Shown here piece by piece: positions 1-8,112 of a stretch of DNA of 58,260 nt. The notes under the pieces were generated by a model. It saw only the letters and a list, made by a program, of their open reading frames with translations. It ran no database searches and was not told the DNA's origin. Source of the DNA: Dehalococcoidia bacterium (lineage in GTDB: Bacteria > Chloroflexota > Dehalococcoidia > UBA2979); NCBI GenBank assembly GCA_028279505.1, contig JANQNP010000129.1:1-58260 (forward strand). The letters run 5' to 3'. Position 1 is the first letter of the stretch. Every line of letters begins with the position of its first letter. The position numbers and the translations under genes were made by a program.

Positions 1-418
1 CGCCCTCGTCGCCGCACCGGCACCGTCCAGTCCAACGCCGGCGCCAACGCCCTCGTCAGCGGCGACCGCGGCGGCAATCGCGCCCGTCATCACACCGACG
101 CCGACACCCACCCCGGAGCCGACACCGAGCCCAACGCCGACGCCAACTCCACCGCCGACTGCCACCGCGACAGCAACGCCAACCGCGACGGCCACCGCGA
201 CCGCGGCCCCGACGGCGGCGCCGCCACCGGCCGCGACGACCGCCCCGCCCCCAGCGCAGAACTGCGATCCGTCCTACCCGACAGTCTGCATTCCCCCGGC
301 ACCGCCCGACCTAAACTGCAGCGGCGCGCGCGATGTCGGGCATCGCAACTTCGTCGTCCTACCTCCCGACCCGCACGGCTTCGACGGCGACAAGGACGGC
401 ATCGGCTGCGAAAGCTAG
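1..418 (+). CDS. Excalibur-domain protein, C-terminal part (5' end outside window)
   Basis: The open frame enters from the left edge (first full codon at 2) and ends at TAG 416-418. About 85 visible residues are a Pro/Thr/Ala-rich low-complexity linker. A cysteine-containing C-terminal module follows, ending in DGDKDGIGCES, the calcium-loop-like DxDxDGxxCE signature of excalibur domains. Such modules are typical of secreted or surface proteins; the N-terminal part, which would carry any signal peptide or catalytic domain, is not in the window. A second excalibur protein lies at 15274-15897. The frame has no internal start codon near the edge, consistent with a truncated gene. Confidence 0.8.
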   Translation, partial: ALVAAPAPSSPTPAPTPSSAATAAAIAPVITPTPTPTPEPTPSPTPTPTPPPTATATATPTATATATAAPTAAPPPAATTAPPPAQNCDPSYPTVCIPPAPPDLNCSGARDVGHRNFVVLPPDPHGFDGDKDGIGCES

Positions 419-445
419 GATCGAGGGCGCGCCGACAGGACCACG

Positions 446-970
446 ATGCCGTTCGAGGACCGCCCCCGGATCCGTTCCGCCTCGACCAAGTACGACGGTT
501 CGATCCACTACGAGTTCGACACCCGCCTGATCGACCACGTCGACGGCTGCCTCCGCCTCTGGATCCCCGCCGGCACGCCGCATCGTTCCTACCGAGGTGA
601 GGGCGCCTTCGAGGCCGACTGCGTCATGCTGATCTTCCCCGGCGACGAGGAGCGCGCCTTCAACGTCGTCCACTACGCCGACGCCGTCCGCGGCATCGTC
701 GCCGCATCCGACATCCTCACCGCCGCCCACCTCGACGGCTCGACCCTGCGCTGGATCGACCTCGATCTCGACGTCGAGGTCCACGAGGACGGCACCCCCG
801 AGCTCGTCGACGAAGACGAATTCGAGGAGCACCAGCTTCGCTATCGCTACCCGTCCGAGGTCATCGAGGGCGCTCAGCGCAGCGCGGCGCTCGCCTTCGA
901 TCTCGCCACCGCGGCCAGCTTCCCCTTCGACCGCGAGCATCAGCTTGGGATCGCCGGAAAACGCTTGTGA
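446..970 (+). CDS. DUF402 domain protein
   Basis: A 174-residue protein. The diagnostic part is the C-terminal half: WIDLDLDVEVHEDG, then a DEDEFEEH segment and a YP motif, the acidic metal-binding face of the DUF402 fold. Characterised members (FomD-like enzymes, nucleoside di/triphosphatases) hydrolyse phosphoanhydride bonds with divalent metal; the substrate here cannot be told. The start is an ATG with a weak AGGACC ribosome site. It is one of three DUF402 proteins in the window (also 22941-23552 and 43973-44695), all divergent from each other. It stands alone between the excalibur gene and the molybdenum hydroxylase operon. Confidence 0.75.
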   Translation: MPFEDRPRIRSASTKYDGSIHYEFDTRLIDHVDGCLRLWIPAGTPHRSYRGEGAFEADCVMLIFPGDEERAFNVVHYADAVRGIVAASDILTAAHLDGSTLRWIDLDLDVEVHEDGTPELVDEDEFEEHQLRYRYPSEVIEGAQRSAALAFDLATAASFPFDREHQLGIAGKRL

Positions 971-1063
971 CACGGGCGATGCGATGGCGCGATCGGTGAC
1001 TGACGCTCAATCCAGCGTTCGACTAGACTGCGCCGGGACCTAACGAAAGGACGGCGGGGACAA

Positions 1064-1930
1064 GTGCAGGCAGTTAGCTATCAGCGTGCCTCGACTGTGG
1101 ATGAGGCCATTGAATTGCTCCGCAACGGCGGCGAGACCGCCCGCGTGTTGGCGGGCGGCACGGACATCATCGTCCAGGCGCGCGAGCGAGCTCGCGAAGT
1201 CAGTGCCTTCGTCGATATCAAGCACATCCCGGAGTTGATGGAGTTCAGCTACAACGCGAGCGACGGCCTGACGGTCGGCGCCGCGGCACCGCTCTACCAG
1301 CTCTACAACGACGACGCGATCAAGAACCACTACCCGGCGCTGGTGGAGGCGATCACCGTGATCGGCGGCACCGCCATCCAGGGTCGCGCCAGCCTCGGTG
1401 GCAACCTCGGCAACTCCGGTCCCGCGGGTGACTCGATCACCGCGATGATGGCGCTCGGCGCCGTCGCCAACATCGCCGGGCCGAACGGGGCGCGGAGTGT
1501 CCCGGTCGCCGAGTTCTGCACCGGCCCGAGCCGCAACGTCCTCGAGTTGGGCGAGTTCATCGTCACGATCAGCTTCCCGGCCCCGCCCACGAACAGCGGT
1601 GCCGCCTGGCAGCGCTTCATCCCGCGCAACGAGATGGACATCGCCGTCGTCAACTGCGGCTCCTACGTCCAGCTCGACGGCGACACCGTCGTCGACGCGC
1701 GCGTCGCCCTCGGTGCCGTTGGCCCAACGCCGCTGATGTCCCCCGCCGCCGCCGAGGCGCTGATCGGCCGTCCGATTTCGGACGAGACGATCGCCGCCGC
1801 CGCGCAGGCTGCGCACGACACCGCGACGCCGATCGACGACATGCGCGGCTCCGTCAAGCAGCGCAAGCACCTCTCGAGGGTGCTCTGCCAGCGGACGCTG
1901 GACCTCGCGGTCGAGCGGGCGCGCGGCTAA
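1064..1930 (+). CDS. Molybdenum hydroxylase FAD-binding subunit (CoxM/XdhB-like)
   Basis: A 288-residue medium subunit of a xanthine dehydrogenase-family enzyme. It carries electrons from the 2Fe-2S subunit through FAD to an acceptor. The N terminus has the AGGTDI pyrophosphate loop of PCMH-type flavoproteins, followed by TIGGTAIQGRASLGGNLGN, with the second FAD loop and the usual GNL. The C-terminal CO_deh_flav_C domain ends in KQRKHLSRVL. It starts at GTG 1064 behind a purine-rich AAAGGACGGCGGGGA leader. Gene order medium-small-large with the next two genes marks one complex. Confidence 0.93.
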   Translation: MQAVSYQRASTVDEAIELLRNGGETARVLAGGTDIIVQARERAREVSAFVDIKHIPELMEFSYNASDGLTVGAAAPLYQLYNDDAIKNHYPALVEAITVIGGTAIQGRASLGGNLGNSGPAGDSITAMMALGAVANIAGPNGARSVPVAEFCTGPSRNVLELGEFIVTISFPAPPTNSGAAWQRFIPRNEMDIAVVNCGSYVQLDGDTVVDARVALGAVGPTPLMSPAAAEALIGRPISDETIAAAAQAAHDTATPIDDMRGSVKQRKHLSRVLCQRTLDLAVERARG

Positions 1931-2013
1931 CTGCCGGACCGCCCGGCGGAAATCGAACCGAAACCCGACCCAGCCAGACTCGTACCGAGTCTCGACTCGA
2001 ATTGAGGCAAGCG

Positions 2014-2490
2014 ATGTCACGATTTGTCCTGAACACGAACATCAACGGCGAGGCGCGTGAGTTCCTCGCCGACGAACGCGACAGCCTCCTCGACGCCCTC
2101 CGCGAACGTGCGGGCCTGATGGGCGCCAAGGAGGGCTGCAACAACGGCAACTGCGGCGCCTGCGCGGTCATCCTCGATGGCCGGCTCGTCAACTCCTGCT
2201 GCGTGATGGCGGCCGAGGTCGAGGGCGCCGAGGTCACCACCGTCGAGGGCCTCGCCGAGCCGGACCACCTGCACCCGCTGCAGGAGACCTTCCTCGAAGA
2301 CGCCGCGCTCCAGTGCGGCATCTGCACGCCGGGCTTCCTCGTCGCCTCCAAGGCGCTGCTCGACGTGAACCCCAACCCAACCGAGCACGAAATCCGCTGG
2401 TGGCTGGCAGGAAACCTCTGCCGCTGCACCGGATATGACAAGATCATTCGTGCGGTCCAGGACGCTGCCGAGCGGATCAACGCCCAGTAG
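2014..2490 (+). CDS. Molybdenum hydroxylase 2Fe-2S subunit (CoxS/XdhC-like)
   Basis: A 158-residue small subunit with two 2Fe-2S clusters. The plant-ferredoxin-type N-terminal cluster uses Cys42, Cys47, Cys50 and a cysteine at 62 or 63 (GCNNGNCGAC). The C-terminal alpha-helical cluster uses Cys101, Cys104, Cys136 and Cys138 (CGICTPGF and CRCTGY). The ATG at 2014 is preferred over an in-frame TTG at 2002 because GAGGCAAG before it is a plausible ribosome site and the protein then begins MSRFVLNTNING, as family members do. It lies between the FAD and Mo subunit genes. Confidence 0.95.
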   Translation: MSRFVLNTNINGEAREFLADERDSLLDALRERAGLMGAKEGCNNGNCGACAVILDGRLVNSCCVMAAEVEGAEVTTVEGLAEPDHLHPLQETFLEDAALQCGICTPGFLVASKALLDVNPNPTEHEIRWWLAGNLCRCTGYDKIIRAVQDAAERINAQ

Positions 2491-2550
2491 CGGCCAGTCG
2501 CTTTCGACGGACCGAACAACAACGTTTCGACCAAGCGAAGGGCATACCTC

Positions 2551-4866
2551 GTGGTCACGACTGAGAAGGAAACCGCCGCCGGCGGCACCAACGGCTATCG
2601 CGTCATCGGCACCCGTCCCGTTCGCCCGGACGGCACCGACAAGGTCACCGGCCGCGCGGCATACGCCGCCGACACGAACATGGAGGGCCTGCTCTTCGGC
2701 CGCGTCCTCCGCAGCCCCCACGCCCACGCCAACATCCGAGGGATCGATGCCTCCAAGGCGCTCGCGCTGCCGGGCGTGAAGGCCGTCGTCACCAACGCCG
2801 ACCTGCCCGACATCCAGGGCGGCACCATGGACCTCGGCGAAACGAGCACCGACGCCAAGTGGCTCCAGGACAACGTCCTGGCCTCCGACAAGGCCCTCTA
2901 CCACGGCCACGCGGTCGCCGCCGTCGCCGCGACCGACCCGCACATCGCCGAGGACGCGCTCGCGCTGATCGAGGTCGACTACGAGGTCCTCACCCCCGTC
3001 ACCGACGTGCGCGAGGCGATGCTCGACGAGGCGCCGATCCTCCACCCCGACCTCCGCACCAGCGTCCGCGCCGCCGAGGCCGACACGCCCACCGACGTTG
3101 AGACCAACATCGCCGTCCACATGCGCCTCGAGCGCGGCGACGTCGACGCCGCCTTCGAGACCGCGGACGTCGTGATCGAGCGCGAGTTCGAGACCAGCTG
3201 GTTCCACCAGGGCTACATCGAGCCGCACAGCGCGACCGCGTTCTGGAACCGCGACGGCAAGCTCACGATCTGGAACAGCAGCCAGGGCCCGTTCGTCGTC
3301 CGTGACGCCGTCGCCGCCCTCCTCGAGGTCCCGATCGCCGACATCACGCTCGTCCCGCAGGAGATCGGCGGCGGCTTCGGCGGCAAGATCCCGATCTACC
3401 TCGAACCGATCGCCGCGGTCCTCTCGAAGAAGACCGGCGACCCCGTCCGCATCAGCATGACCCGCGAGGCCGTCTTCCAGGCCACCGGGCCCACCTCGGC
3501 CACCTACAACCGCATCAAGCTCGGTGCGATGCGCGACGGCACCATCGTCGCCGCCGAGGCCTACCTCGCCTACGCGGCCGGCGCCTACCCGGGCTCCCCC
3601 GTCGGCGCGGGCGCGATGTGCACCTTCGGCCCCTACTTCTTCGAGAACCAGAAGATCGACGGCTTCGACGTCGTCACCAACGGTCCGAAGAGCGCCGCCT
3701 ACCGAGCCCCCGGCGCGCCAGCCTCCGAGTTCGCCGCCGAGGCAACCATCAACGAGCTCGCCGAGCGCCTCGAGATCGACCCGGTCGAACTCCGGCTGAA
3801 GAACGCAATCAGCGAGGGCCAGCCGGGCCCCGCCGGCGTCCCGATGCCGCGCATCGGCGCGCAGGAGGTGATGGAGGCGGTCAAGAACCACCCCCACTAC
3901 ACCTCGGAGCTGCAGGGCGAGGACGTCGGCCGCGGCGTCGGCTTCGGCTTCTGGTTCAACGCCGGCCTCGAGTCCGGCTCGACCGCCACGATCAACAGCG
4001 ACGGCAGCGTCAGCCTCATCGTCGGCTCGGTCGACATCGGCGGTACGCGCGCCTCGCTCGCGATGCAGCTCGCGGAGACGATGGGCCTCGAGTACGAGGA
4101 CATCAAGCCGCACGTGGCCGACACCGACTCGGTGCCGTTCACGCACGTCACCGGCGGGAGCCGCACCACCTTCGCGGGCGGCTGGGTCGCCCACGACCTC
4201 GGCGTCGCGCTCGTCGACAAGATGAAGGCCCGAGCCGCCGAGATCTGGGAGGTTGAGGTCGACGACGTCGACTACAGCCCGCAGGCCACGATCACGGCGC
4301 CACAGGACGCCGAGGGCCAGGACCGGATCTTCACGTTCAAGGAGCTGGCCGGGAAGATGGCCTCCACCGGCGGCCAGATCTCGGCGACCGTCTCGTTGAA
4401 CAAGACCTCGCAGGGCGCCGCCTACGGCGGTCACATCGTCGACGTCCACGTCGACCGTGACACCGGCAAGGTCGAGATCCTCCGCTACACCGCCGTCCAG
4501 GACGTCGGCACCGCGATCCACCCCTCGTACGTCGAGGGCCAGATCCAGGGTGGCGTCGCCCAGGGCGTCGGCATGGCGCTGACGGAGGAGTACTTCTACG
4601 ACGACGATGGGCACCTGCGGAACGCAAGCTTCCTCGACTACCGCATGCCCACCTCGCTCGATCTCCCCATGATCGACTGCGAGATCGTCGAGGTGCCCAA
4701 CCCCGGTCACCCCTACGGCGTGCGCGGGGTCGGCGAGGTCCCGATCGTCCCGCCGCAGCCCACGATCCAGCAGGCGATCTACGACGCCATCGGGCTCCGG
4801 CTCTACCAGACCCCGATGTCGCCACGCGTCGTCCTCGAGGAGCTGCTCAACGAGGCCGGCGACTAG
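2551..4866 (+). CDS. Molybdenum hydroxylase large (molybdopterin) subunit
   Basis: A 771-residue catalytic subunit of the xanthine dehydrogenase/CoxL family, which hydroxylates carbon centres at a Mo-molybdopterin cytosine dinucleotide site. Visible marks are the aldehyde oxidase a/b hammerhead domain at the N terminus, GGGFGGK at 273-279, and the catalytic glutamate Glu729 in GVGEVPIVPP. The active-site loop reads AYRAPGAP (383-390). That is neither the AYRCSFR of true form I CO dehydrogenases nor the AYRGAGR of form II, so CO oxidation is unlikely and the substrate is open. It starts at GTG 2551. A strong hairpin follows the stop. Nearby acyl-CoA genes suggest an organic-acid or aromatic substrate, which is inference. 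Confidence 0.93.
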   Translation: MVTTEKETAAGGTNGYRVIGTRPVRPDGTDKVTGRAAYAADTNMEGLLFGRVLRSPHAHANIRGIDASKALALPGVKAVVTNADLPDIQGGTMDLGETSTDAKWLQDNVLASDKALYHGHAVAAVAATDPHIAEDALALIEVDYEVLTPVTDVREAMLDEAPILHPDLRTSVRAAEADTPTDVETNIAVHMRLERGDVDAAFETADVVIEREFETSWFHQGYIEPHSATAFWNRDGKLTIWNSSQGPFVVRDAVAALLEVPIADITLVPQEIGGGFGGKIPIYLEPIAAVLSKKTGDPVRISMTREAVFQATGPTSATYNRIKLGAMRDGTIVAAEAYLAYAAGAYPGSPVGAGAMCTFGPYFFENQKIDGFDVVTNGPKSAAYRAPGAPASEFAAEATINELAERLEIDPVELRLKNAISEGQPGPAGVPMPRIGAQEVMEAVKNHPHYTSELQGEDVGRGVGFGFWFNAGLESGSTATINSDGSVSLIVGSVDIGGTRASLAMQLAETMGLEYEDIKPHVADTDSVPFTHVTGGSRTTFAGGWVAHDLGVALVDKMKARAAEIWEVEVDDVDYSPQATITAPQDAEGQDRIFTFKELAGKMASTGGQISATVSLNKTSQGAAYGGHIVDVHVDRDTGKVEILRYTAVQDVGTAIHPSYVEGQIQGGVAQGVGMALTEEYFYDDDGHLRNASFLDYRMPTSLDLPMIDCEIVEVPNPGHPYGVRGVGEVPIVPPQPTIQQAIYDAIGLRLYQTPMSPRVVLEELLNEAGD

Positions 4867-4891
4867 CCAACCTCGCCACGGCGACACACCG

Positions 4892-4918
4892 GAACGGGCG
4901 CCCGCTGGGCGCCCGTTC
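4892..4918. terminator. Hairpin after the molybdenum hydroxylase operon
   Basis: A perfect 12-bp stem (GAACGGGCGCCC / GGGCGCCCGTTC) with a GCT loop begins 26 bases after the large-subunit stop. There is no clear U-tract, only TCTGCGT. It probably separates the operon from the operator-controlled crotonase gene. Confidence 0.7.
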
Positions 4919-4938
4919 TGCGTCCACGCCCTCAGAAA

Positions 4939-4953
4939 TCAAACTCGGTTTGA
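4939..4953. promoter_or_regulatory. Operator-like palindrome TCAAAC-N3-GTTTGA, copy 1
   Basis: A perfect 6-bp inverted repeat with a 3-base spacer, inside the shared context AAATCAAAC. It sits 42 bp centre to centre (four helical turns) from copy 2, both upstream of the crotonase gene. The size and symmetry suit a TetR-type dimer site. A near-identical site lies before the alpha-methylacyl-CoA racemase-like gene at 46054. Confidence 0.65.
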
Positions 4954-4980
4954 CTACAGCGCAAGTTCGCGCTAGAAAAT

Positions 4981-4995
4981 CAAACATCGTTTGAA
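4981..4995. promoter_or_regulatory. Operator-like palindrome TCAAAC-N3-GTTTGA, copy 2
   Basis: A second perfect copy, again preceded by AAA, ending 51 bp before the crotonase ATG. Its phasing with copy 1 favours cooperative binding of two dimers on one DNA face. Confidence 0.65.
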
Positions 4996-5046
4996 ACACA
5001 CCAGTGCGGACGAGATCACCAAGCGACGAGCGCCGAGGAATGTCGA

Positions 5047-5844
5047 ATGATCACTGGCAAGGACGTCCTGCTCACCGAGGAGCAGGGGCACATCTTCAAG
5101 ATGACCATCAACCGCGAAGAGCGTCGCAACGCGATGAGCAATGAGCTCAACGACCGCATGGCGCAGGAGTGGGAGTACTTCAACGAGAACGACGACCTCT
5201 GGGTCGCCATCTTCACCGGCACCGGCGACATCGCCTTCTCCGCCGGCCACGACCTCAAGGAAGACATCGAAGGTGACGTCCGAGGCGGCGATTTCCGCTC
5301 GATCCCGCCCTACCAGGGCCGACGCCCCCACCCCATGACCCCCACCTGGAAGCCCACGATCGCCGCCATCAACGGCTACTGCATGGCCGGCGGATGGGCC
5401 CTCGCCCAGTACTGCGACGTCCGCATCGCCGCCGACCACGCCACGTTCGGCATTCCCGAGGTGAAGTGGAACCTGCCAGCCGGCTTCGGCGCGCACCACG
5501 AGTACCAGATCTCATTCGGCGTCGCCGCGGAGCTGCTCCTCTGGGGCCGCGACATCGACGCCCAGCGCGCCTACGAGATCGGCTTCGTCAACAAGGTGGT
5601 CCCCGCCGATCAGCTGATGGACGAGGCGATGGAGTGGGCCGAGCACATGTGCACCCTCGGCCAGCCGTCCGTCCGCGCCCACAAGCAGATGCTCTACCGC
5701 ATGCGCGACATGGCGGTCACCGAGCAACGGGCGCTGCAGGACGACCTCTTCTACTGGTACCCACCCAAGCCCGGCGTCACCATCGACGCCAACGAGGGCC
5801 CGCGCGCCTTCGCCGAGAAGCGCCAGGGCAACTACGAGGAGTAG
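5047..5844 (+). CDS. Enoyl-CoA hydratase/isomerase family protein (crotonase fold)
   Basis: A 265-residue crotonase-fold protein that should act on an acyl-CoA thioester. The CoA-binding/oxyanion segments are AFSAGHDLKED and NGYCMAGGWALAQYCDVR. The first catalytic-position acid is present as Glu138 (TFGIPEV). The second region reads LPAGFGAHH instead of the common GGTxRL, so hydratase activity is not certain, and an isomerase, hydrolase or ring-cleaving crotonase is possible. The start is ATG 5047 with GAGG upstream. Two TCAAAC-N3-GTTTGA sites lie in its leader, so expression is probably repressed until an acyl-CoA effector appears. Confidence 0.88.
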   Translation: MITGKDVLLTEEQGHIFKMTINREERRNAMSNELNDRMAQEWEYFNENDDLWVAIFTGTGDIAFSAGHDLKEDIEGDVRGGDFRSIPPYQGRRPHPMTPTWKPTIAAINGYCMAGGWALAQYCDVRIAADHATFGIPEVKWNLPAGFGAHHEYQISFGVAAELLLWGRDIDAQRAYEIGFVNKVVPADQLMDEAMEWAEHMCTLGQPSVRAHKQMLYRMRDMAVTEQRALQDDLFYWYPPKPGVTIDANEGPRAFAEKRQGNYEE

Positions 5845-5907
5845 GCCCAACCCCACCGCAGCAGCTACTGAGTACCGCAACGTCGAATCGCGCAGAGGGA
5901 TCAGCGA

Positions 5908-6711
5908 ATGCCGAAGCTCACCATCGGGATGCTTGGCCTCGGTGCGATGGGCGCCCCGATGGCGGAGCGACTGCTCGACGCCGGATACCCGGTGGTGAGC
6001 GCCCCACACCGCAACCGCGAGCCGTTCGACCGGCTCGGACCAAAGGGGCTCCACGAGGTGGATGGTCCGGCCGCGGTGGGAGCCGCGTCGGACCTGCTGT
6101 GCTCGCTCGTCTTCGATGAAGCGCAGAACGACGCGGTCCTGCGAGGCCCCGACGGCGCACTCGCCGCAATGCGGCCCGGTTCAACGGTCCTGCTGATGAG
6201 CACCATCTCACCGGGCTACTGCCGCGACCTCGCCGCGGAGGCCAGGAAGCGAGACATCCAGGTCCTCGACTGCCCGCTGAGCGGGCAGCCCGCCGGTGCC
6301 GAGGCCGGCACACTCACGCTCATGCTCGGCGGCCCCGAGGAGGCGATCGCCAATGCTCGCGAGTCTCTCGCGGTCCTCGGGACGGTCGCTCACTGCGGAG
6401 AAGTCGGGGCCGGTCAGGTGATGAAGCTCGCCAACAATGCGATGGCGATCGGCACCTGGGCGATGCTCATGGAGGTCCGGGACATGGTCGCCGCGACGGG
6501 GATGGACCTCGAGCGGTTCATGGCGATCCTTAATCAGTCGACGGGCCGCAGCTTCGTCTCGGAGCATTTCCCGTTCCCACCGGTGCGAGTCAGCTTCCCG
6601 GCGATGCCTCGGAAGGATCTCGCGCTCTGCCTCGACGTTGGGCGCGACCGGTCGGTGGAGATGCCAATCGTGGAGGGAATCCTCCGCGCCGGGACTTCCT
6701 CCGAGGGCTGA
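5908..6711 (+). CDS. NAD(P)-dependent beta-hydroxyacid dehydrogenase (3-hydroxyisobutyrate dehydrogenase family)
   Basis: A 267-residue protein with an N-terminal Rossmann motif GLGAMGAPMA (residues 10-19). The family substrate loop is DCPLSGQPAGAEAGTLTLMLGG. The catalytic lysine is Lys173 in VMKLANN, so the active site looks intact. It would oxidise a short beta-hydroxy acid or reduce its semialdehyde. It lies 63 bp downstream of the crotonase gene on the same strand, with a GAGGG ribosome site, and is probably co-transcribed. Together they suggest a beta-hydroxyacyl branch of acyl-CoA catabolism. Confidence 0.88.
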   Translation: MPKLTIGMLGLGAMGAPMAERLLDAGYPVVSAPHRNREPFDRLGPKGLHEVDGPAAVGAASDLLCSLVFDEAQNDAVLRGPDGALAAMRPGSTVLLMSTISPGYCRDLAAEARKRDIQVLDCPLSGQPAGAEAGTLTLMLGGPEEAIANARESLAVLGTVAHCGEVGAGQVMKLANNAMAIGTWAMLMEVRDMVAATGMDLERFMAILNQSTGRSFVSEHFPFPPVRVSFPAMPRKDLALCLDVGRDRSVEMPIVEGILRAGTSSEG

Positions 6712-6760
6712 CGCGACCGCGAGGACCGCCCGGGCAGGATCGTCGACGCGGAGCGACCAC

Positions 6761-6766
6761 TACACT
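6761..6766 (+). promoter_or_regulatory. -10 box TACACT, leaderless promoter
   Basis: TACACT is followed by six bases and then the ATG of the MoaD/ThiS-like gene. Transcription would therefore start at or next to the initiation codon. No ribosome site is present. Confidence 0.5.
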
Positions 6767-6772
6767 GTCCCC

Positions 6773-7036
6773 ATGGCCCTCGTTCACATCCCCCGGCACA
6801 TGCGCGACGCCACCGACGGCGAAGCCACCGTCGAGGTCCCCGGTGGTCAGCTCACGAAGGTGGTCGACGCCCTCCTCGATGCCCATCCGCCGCTGCGTGC
6901 GGTGCTCATGACCAACGGTCGCGTGCGTCCCGACATCTCGATCGCGATCAACAGCGAGATGACCGACAACGGCCTGCTCGTCCAGGTCCCCGACGACGCC
7001 GAGGTGCACCTCGTACCGGCACTGGGCGGCGGCTAG
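6773..7036 (+). CDS. MoaD/ThiS-like small sulphur-carrier protein
   Basis: An 87-residue ubiquitin-like protein. The signs are its size, a VEVPGGQLTKVVDALLDAHP segment typical of the MoaD/ThiS fold, an LVQVPDDAEVHLVPALGGG end, and the terminal glycines (here three) that are adenylated and thiocarboxylated in this family. It could serve molybdopterin, thiamine or another sulphur transfer; no E1 partner is adjacent. The ATG at 6773 is chosen over longer in-frame starts because the protein then has family length and a -10 box lies six bases upstream. It is six bases before the TPR gene. Confidence 0.75.
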   Translation: MALVHIPRHMRDATDGEATVEVPGGQLTKVVDALLDAHPPLRAVLMTNGRVRPDISIAINSEMTDNGLLVQVPDDAEVHLVPALGGG

Positions 7037-7042
7037 CCGCCC

Positions 7043-7552
7043 GTGGGCATGTTCGACGGCCGCAAGGCCAAGAAGCGCTACCAGGCCGGCACCCGCGCGC
7101 TCGCACGAGGCGACTACGCGGCCGCGATCCGCGACCTCCACGAGGCCGTGAGCTACCGCCCCAACTGGGTCGAGGCGCAGCACGACTTCGGCATCGCGCT
7201 CATGGCCGCGGCGGACTTCGGCCAGCGCACCCGCGACGAGCAGCTCCACACCGAGCACATCCAGGAGCTCGCCACCGAGGCGGCGAAAGCCTTCCAGACC
7301 GTCCTCCGCCTCCAGCCCGAATTCCCCGAGGCGCACAACAACCGCGGTCGCGCCCTCGTGAAGCTCGACCGCCTCCCCGAGGCCGAGGAGGAGTTCCGCA
7401 TCGCCCTCCGCCAGCGCTCCGACTACGCCCAGGCGTCTGCCAACCTCACCTGGCTCCGCACCCAGATCGGCCGCCTCGCCGACAGCACCGAAGAGGGCTT
7501 CGACACCCCACTCGCCCGCGAAACCCGCGAGCACGTCCTCCAGCAGGACTGA
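7043..7552 (+). CDS. Tetratricopeptide-repeat protein
   Basis: A 169-residue soluble protein. It contains at least three TPR-like helical pairs, for example ALARGDYAAAIRDLHEAVSYRPN (about 14-36, given here for position) and the LPEAEEEFRIALRQ unit near 107-125. There is no signal peptide or membrane segment. TPR proteins are protein-protein adaptors; the partner is unknown. It starts at GTG 7043 (an ATG follows at 7049) only six bases after the MoaD-like stop, so the two are probably co-transcribed. Confidence 0.75.
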   Translation: MGMFDGRKAKKRYQAGTRALARGDYAAAIRDLHEAVSYRPNWVEAQHDFGIALMAAADFGQRTRDEQLHTEHIQELATEAAKAFQTVLRLQPEFPEAHNNRGRALVKLDRLPEAEEEFRIALRQRSDYAQASANLTWLRTQIGRLADSTEEGFDTPLARETREHVLQQD

Positions 7553-7729
7553 CATCGCCTCGGCCCTGCCTCGATCTGACGAACGCCGATTTGGCCGTTG
7601 CGCTCTAGAGAAAACGCGCTGTATGCTTTCGCGCATCGCGGCGCTGTGCAGAACATTTGAACTGCGCAGGTGCTAGCTCCGTTTGGCGGGATGATGCTCC
7701 CCGATGTGGGAGCAGCGAGGACGCTCCAG

Positions 7730-8095
7730 ATGAACGCGCGCCACGCCCTCCCGTCCGGTGAACGATCACCCCGACGCCGTCTGCTCGCCATGGACCTCGC
7801 GAACGCCGACCTCGCCACCGTCGGTGAGGCGATGTCGACGCTCATCGACGAAACCTCGCTCAGCCATGAAGACCGCGTCCAGCTCCTCGGCAACGCCCTC
7901 GTGATGGAAGCGCTCCGCCCCTTCTGGATCGACGGCCGCAGCCCGGGCGAGGCCCACCGCATGCTCCGCGGCGCGGATCCCGAGCTCGCCGATGCCGTCG
8001 AAGCCCTCGCACCGATGCTCCTGAGCCGCGCCGAGGCGCGCGACACGGCGGAACGCGCGGTTGCCGAGGTCGAGTCCCTCCTCGGAGCCGTCTAG
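7730..8095 (+). CDS. Hypothetical helical protein
   Basis: A 121-residue protein that I do not recognise. It begins with a basic RSPRRRLLAMD segment and is then acidic and almost wholly helical, with a Glu/Ala-rich end (AEARDTAERAVAEVES) that may form a short coiled coil. There is no signal peptide, membrane span or cysteine pair. ATG 7730 is preferred to an upstream ATG at 7670 because GAGGA lies eight bases before it; ATG 7790 is a further alternative. It stands between the TPR and DUF4440 genes with 177 bp upstream in which no feature is clear. Confidence 0.55.
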   Translation: MNARHALPSGERSPRRRLLAMDLANADLATVGEAMSTLIDETSLSHEDRVQLLGNALVMEALRPFWIDGRSPGEAHRMLRGADPELADAVEALAPMLLSRAEARDTAERAVAEVESLLGAV

Positions 8096-8100
8096 CCCGC

Positions 8101-8106
8101 TACGCT
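8101..8106 (+). promoter_or_regulatory. -10 box TACGCT, leaderless promoter
   Basis: TACGCT, six bases, then the ATG of the DUF4440 gene. No ribosome site is present. Confidence 0.5.
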
Positions 8107-8112
8107 CGCGCC

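Noticed and set aside
1064..4866. Aerobic CO dehydrogenase (coxMSL) as the specific function
   Set aside because: Gene order fits, but the active-site loop is AYRAPGAP, without the form I AYRCSFR cysteine; I keep only the broader family name.
2017..4887. A 956-codon open frame on the minus strand
   Set aside because: It runs exactly antisense to the 2Fe-2S and Mo subunit genes; its composition (Val/Asp/Gly/Arg) is the usual GC-rich shadow and it has no domain.
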